From: Neisseria sp.
GTDB taxonomy: Bacteria; Pseudomonadota; Gammaproteobacteria; Burkholderiales; Neisseriaceae
DNA length: 64,000 nt
Direction of reading: 5' to 3'
NCBI GenBank assembly: GCA_030538415.1
Contig: JAUNTY010000005.1
Coordinates: forward strand, 17,570 to 81,569
Each line of letters opens with the position of its first letter. Position 1 is the first letter of the stretch. The position numbers were made by a program, and so were the translations under genes. The notes beneath the pieces were generated by a model. It was given only the letters and a program-made list of their open reading frames with translations, searched no databases and was not told the origin of the DNA. Shown in pieces: positions 61,655 through 64,000 of this stretch.

Positions 61655-63943
61655 ATGATTTCAGCCGAACTCGAACGGATTTTGCAGCATGTGTATGCCG
61701 ATGCGCGCGCCCGCCAATATGAGCTTATCGGGCTCGAGCACCTCTTGCTGGTGTTGATTGAGCAAAGCGATGATGTGCGCAATGTGTTGCAGCAGTGCGG
61801 CGCCGACTGCGCCATTTTGTCGGAGCAGCTTATCAGCAGCGTGGTGGAAAACACGCCGGTGCTGCCGCCAAACCTGCTTGCCAAAACCGAAACCCAGCCC
61901 ACCATCGGCTTCCAGCGCGTGTTGCAGCGCGCCATCATGCACGTGCAGGCGGCCGACAAGCGCGAAGTGCAGCCGCTGGATGTGTTGGTGGCGCTGATGA
62001 ACGAGAGCGACAGCCCGGCGGTATATTTCCTGCAGCTGCAATCGGTGACCCGTTACGATATTTTGCGCCATTTGGCACACGGCGAACCGATTGACAATGG
62101 CGGGCAGGAATCGGACGAGCGCCAGCCTTCCGGCAACGGCGAGAGCGCCGCCCCCAACGATGCGCTGGCCAATTACACCCAAAACCTCAATGCCGAAGTA
62201 TTCGCCGGACGCATCGACCCGCTCATCGGCCGCAAACACGAAATGGAGCGGCTGGTGCAGGTGTTGTGCCGCCGCCGCAAAAACAATCCCTTATTGGTGG
62301 GCGAAGCAGGCGTGGGCAAAACCGCGCTGGCCGAAGGTTTGGCACACCAAATCGTCAACGGCCAGGTGCCCGACACCTTGAAAGGCGCAACCGTGTTTTC
62401 GCTCGACATGGGCGCATTGCTGGCGGGCACCAAATACCGAGGCGATTTTGAAGCGCGTATCAAGGCCGTTTTGAAAGAATTGTCGGCATTGGACAACGCC
62501 ATTTTGTTTATCGACGAAATCCACACCATCATCGGCGCAGGCAGCGTATCCGGCGGCACGATGGATGCCTCGAATCTGCTCAAACCCGCGTTGGCGAAAG
62601 GCCAGTTGCGCTGCATCGGCGCGACCACTTACGACGAATACCGCACCATTTTCGACAAAGACCACGCCTTGAGCCGCCGTTTTCAGAAAATCGACATCGC
62701 CGAGCCGAGCGTGGCCGAAACCGTGCAGATTCTGCGCGGCCTCAAGCCGATGTTTGAAGACTTCCACCAAGTGCGCTATACCCACGCTGCGCTCGAAGCC
62801 GCCGCCGAATTGTCGGCGCGCTACATCAACGAGCGTTTCCTGCCCGACAAAGCAATCGACGTGATGGACGAAGCGGGCGCGGCGCAACGGATTCTGCCGA
62901 AATCGAAGCAGAAAAAAGTCATCGGCAAGGCGCAAATCGAAGCCGTGATTGCCAAAGTCGCCCGCATTCCCGAAAAAACCGTGTCGCATGACGACAAACA
63001 AGTGTTGCAATATTTGGGGCGCGATTTGAAAAACATGGTGTTCGGCCAAGACAACGCCATCGAAGCACTGGTGTCGGCAGTGAAAATGGCGCGTTCCGGC
63101 CTGAGCCTGCCCGACAAGCCCATCGGCAGCTTTCTCTTCTCCGGCCCCACCGGTGTCGGCAAAACCGAAGTGGCGCGGCAATTGGCGTTTTCGCTCGGCG
63201 TGCCGCTGCAACGCTTCGATATGTCGGAATACATGGAGCGCCATGCCGTATCGCGGCTGATTGGTTCGCCGCCGGGCTATGTCGGCTTCGAGCAGGGCGG
63301 CCTGCTTACCGAAGCGGTCAACAAGCAGCCGTATTGCGTGTTGCTGCTGGACGAAATCGAAAAAGCCCACCCCGATATTTTCAACGTGTTGCTGCAAGTG
63401 ATGGATCACGGCAAGCTTACCGACAACAACGGCAAAAGCGCCGATTTCCGCAACGTCATCATCATCATGACCACCAACGCGGGCGCGGAAAGCCTGAGCA
63501 AACCCACCGTCGGCTTCACCAACAAACGCGAGCGCGGCGATGAGATGCAGGCGATTAACAAACTCTTCACGCCCGAATTCCGCAACCGCCTCGATGCGAT
63601 TATCCCGTTTGCACCACTGACCGCGCCGATTATCGCCAAAGTGGTGGACAAATTCCTGTTGCAGCTCGAGCAGCAATTGCTGGACAAAAAAGTGGCCGCC
63701 GAATTTACCCCCGCGCTGCGCGCTTATTTGGCCGAAAAAGGCTTCGACCCGCAAATGGGGGCAAGGCCGATGCACCGCCTGATTCAGGAAAAAATCCGCA
63801 AGGCGCTGGCCGACGAATTGCTGTTTGGGCGCTTGGCCGACGGCGGTTATGTGCGGATTGACTGGGACAGCAAAAATCAGGAAATCGTATTGCAGTTTAA
63901 AAAACCGACGGCCAAAAAGATAACCGAAGAGGCCGTGGTATAA
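61655..63943 (+). CDS. clpA: ClpA ATPase of the ClpAP protease
   Basis: A 762-residue AAA+ unfoldase. The N-domain (residues 1-145) is ClpA-type. D1 has Walker A GEAGVGKTALAEG (about 215-227), Walker B ILFIDEIHTIIGAG (about 284-297); D2 has GPTGVGKTEVARQLA (about 496-510), LLLDEIEKAHPDIFN (about 565-579) and sensor-2 GARPMHR (about 703-709). The ClpP-docking loop of the IGF/IGL type is not obvious from quick reading. It is coupled to clpS. Confidence 0.95.
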   Translation: MISAELERILQHVYADARARQYELIGLEHLLLVLIEQSDDVRNVLQQCGADCAILSEQLISSVVENTPVLPPNLLAKTETQPTIGFQRVLQRAIMHVQAADKREVQPLDVLVALMNESDSPAVYFLQLQSVTRYDILRHLAHGEPIDNGGQESDERQPSGNGESAAPNDALANYTQNLNAEVFAGRIDPLIGRKHEMERLVQVLCRRRKNNPLLVGEAGVGKTALAEGLAHQIVNGQVPDTLKGATVFSLDMGALLAGTKYRGDFEARIKAVLKELSALDNAILFIDEIHTIIGAGSVSGGTMDASNLLKPALAKGQLRCIGATTYDEYRTIFDKDHALSRRFQKIDIAEPSVAETVQILRGLKPMFEDFHQVRYTHAALEAAAELSARYINERFLPDKAIDVMDEAGAAQRILPKSKQKKVIGKAQIEAVIAKVARIPEKTVSHDDKQVLQYLGRDLKNMVFGQDNAIEALVSAVKMARSGLSLPDKPIGSFLFSGPTGVGKTEVARQLAFSLGVPLQRFDMSEYMERHAVSRLIGSPPGYVGFEQGGLLTEAVNKQPYCVLLLDEIEKAHPDIFNVLLQVMDHGKLTDNNGKSADFRNVIIIMTTNAGAESLSKPTVGFTNKRERGDEMQAINKLFTPEFRNRLDAIIPFAPLTAPIIAKVVDKFLLQLEQQLLDKKVAAEFTPALRAYLAEKGFDPQMGARPMHRLIQEKIRKALADELLFGRLADGGYVRIDWDSKNQEIVLQFKKPTAKKITEEAVV

Positions 63944-63959
63944 CGCCGTGAGTGGTATC

Positions 63960-64000
63960 GAGGCCGTCTGAAAACGAGCGCAGCGAAGTTTTCAGACGGC
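63960..64000 (+). terminator. Uptake-sequence hairpin after clpA
   Basis: GAGGCCGTCTGAAAAC and GTTTTCAGACGGC face each other around GAGCGCAGCGAA; the right arm runs off the window. Confidence 0.55.

Noticed and set aside
62291..63775. A 494-codon open frame on the strand opposite clpA
   Set aside because: It mirrors clpA codon positions, is rich in His/Gly/Arg/Val and has no recognisable domain or ribosome site; a shadow of high-GC coding DNA.

Overview
The window is a piece of a Neisseria chromosome (Betaproteobacteria, Neisseriaceae). The 12-base DNA uptake sequence AGGCCGTCTGAA and its complement occur dozens of times, often as inverted pairs after genes. The tmRNA encodes the tag ANDETYALAA. 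Correia-like and dRS3-like repeats fill most gaps. The AG form of the uptake sequence and the repeat variants suggest a commensal or animal Neisseria rather than N. meningitidis or N. gonorrhoeae; the species cannot be fixed from sequence alone.

Layout. 1-801: 5' part of a YojI-like peptide-export ABC transporter. 1.5-8 kb: a small membrane protein, a Na+/solute (acetate-type) symporter with its DUF4212 small subunit, then a DnaQ-like exonuclease and a CBS/DUF294 nucleotidyltransferase. 8.8-12.3 kb: pqiABC (MCE lipid-transport type). 12.4-18.9 kb: a Fur-box-preceded locus made of a large TonB-dependent receptor, a secreted TbpB/hemophilin-like protein and a Slam outer-membrane translocon, which together form a type XI secretion/nutrient piracy system. 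18.9-25.6 kb: a probable long operon with a Tat-exported substrate-binding protein, permease, ATPase, NnrS, a CopD-like membrane protein and a NarX/NarL-type two-component pair. 25.7-32.7 kb: the leuC, leuD, leuB set on the minus strand, interrupted by an SDR, YhcH, two entericidins and a DUF3396 gene broken by one amber codon. 32.9-35.8 kb: gshA-type glutamate-cysteine ligase and a zinc alcohol dehydrogenase.

36.5-46.6 kb is a defective prophage lying between a partial copy of the ssrA 3' end (left) and the intact ssrA gene (right). It keeps a giant truncated polyvalent protein, a RelE/RHH toxin-antitoxin pair, two related tail-fibre proteins, two holin-like proteins and a T4-type lysozyme, but no integrase, packaging or head genes. 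Three of its genes are preceded by the same 13-base motif and a hairpin that hides the ribosome-binding site.

46.6-64 kb is mostly housekeeping: ssrA, DUF1841, yihD, grcA (with an FNR site), a sulfate-binding protein, tRNA-Ser(GCT), icd, rluE, feoA/feoB/Cys-rich FeoC-like protein, guaA, smpB, a cold-shock protein, clpS and clpA, with several small proteins between them.

The intergenic DNA is itself informative. At least ten Correia-like elements share one core but carry different terminal repeats. Four are nested inside another copy with TA duplications, and three of those four used the same TA in the core.
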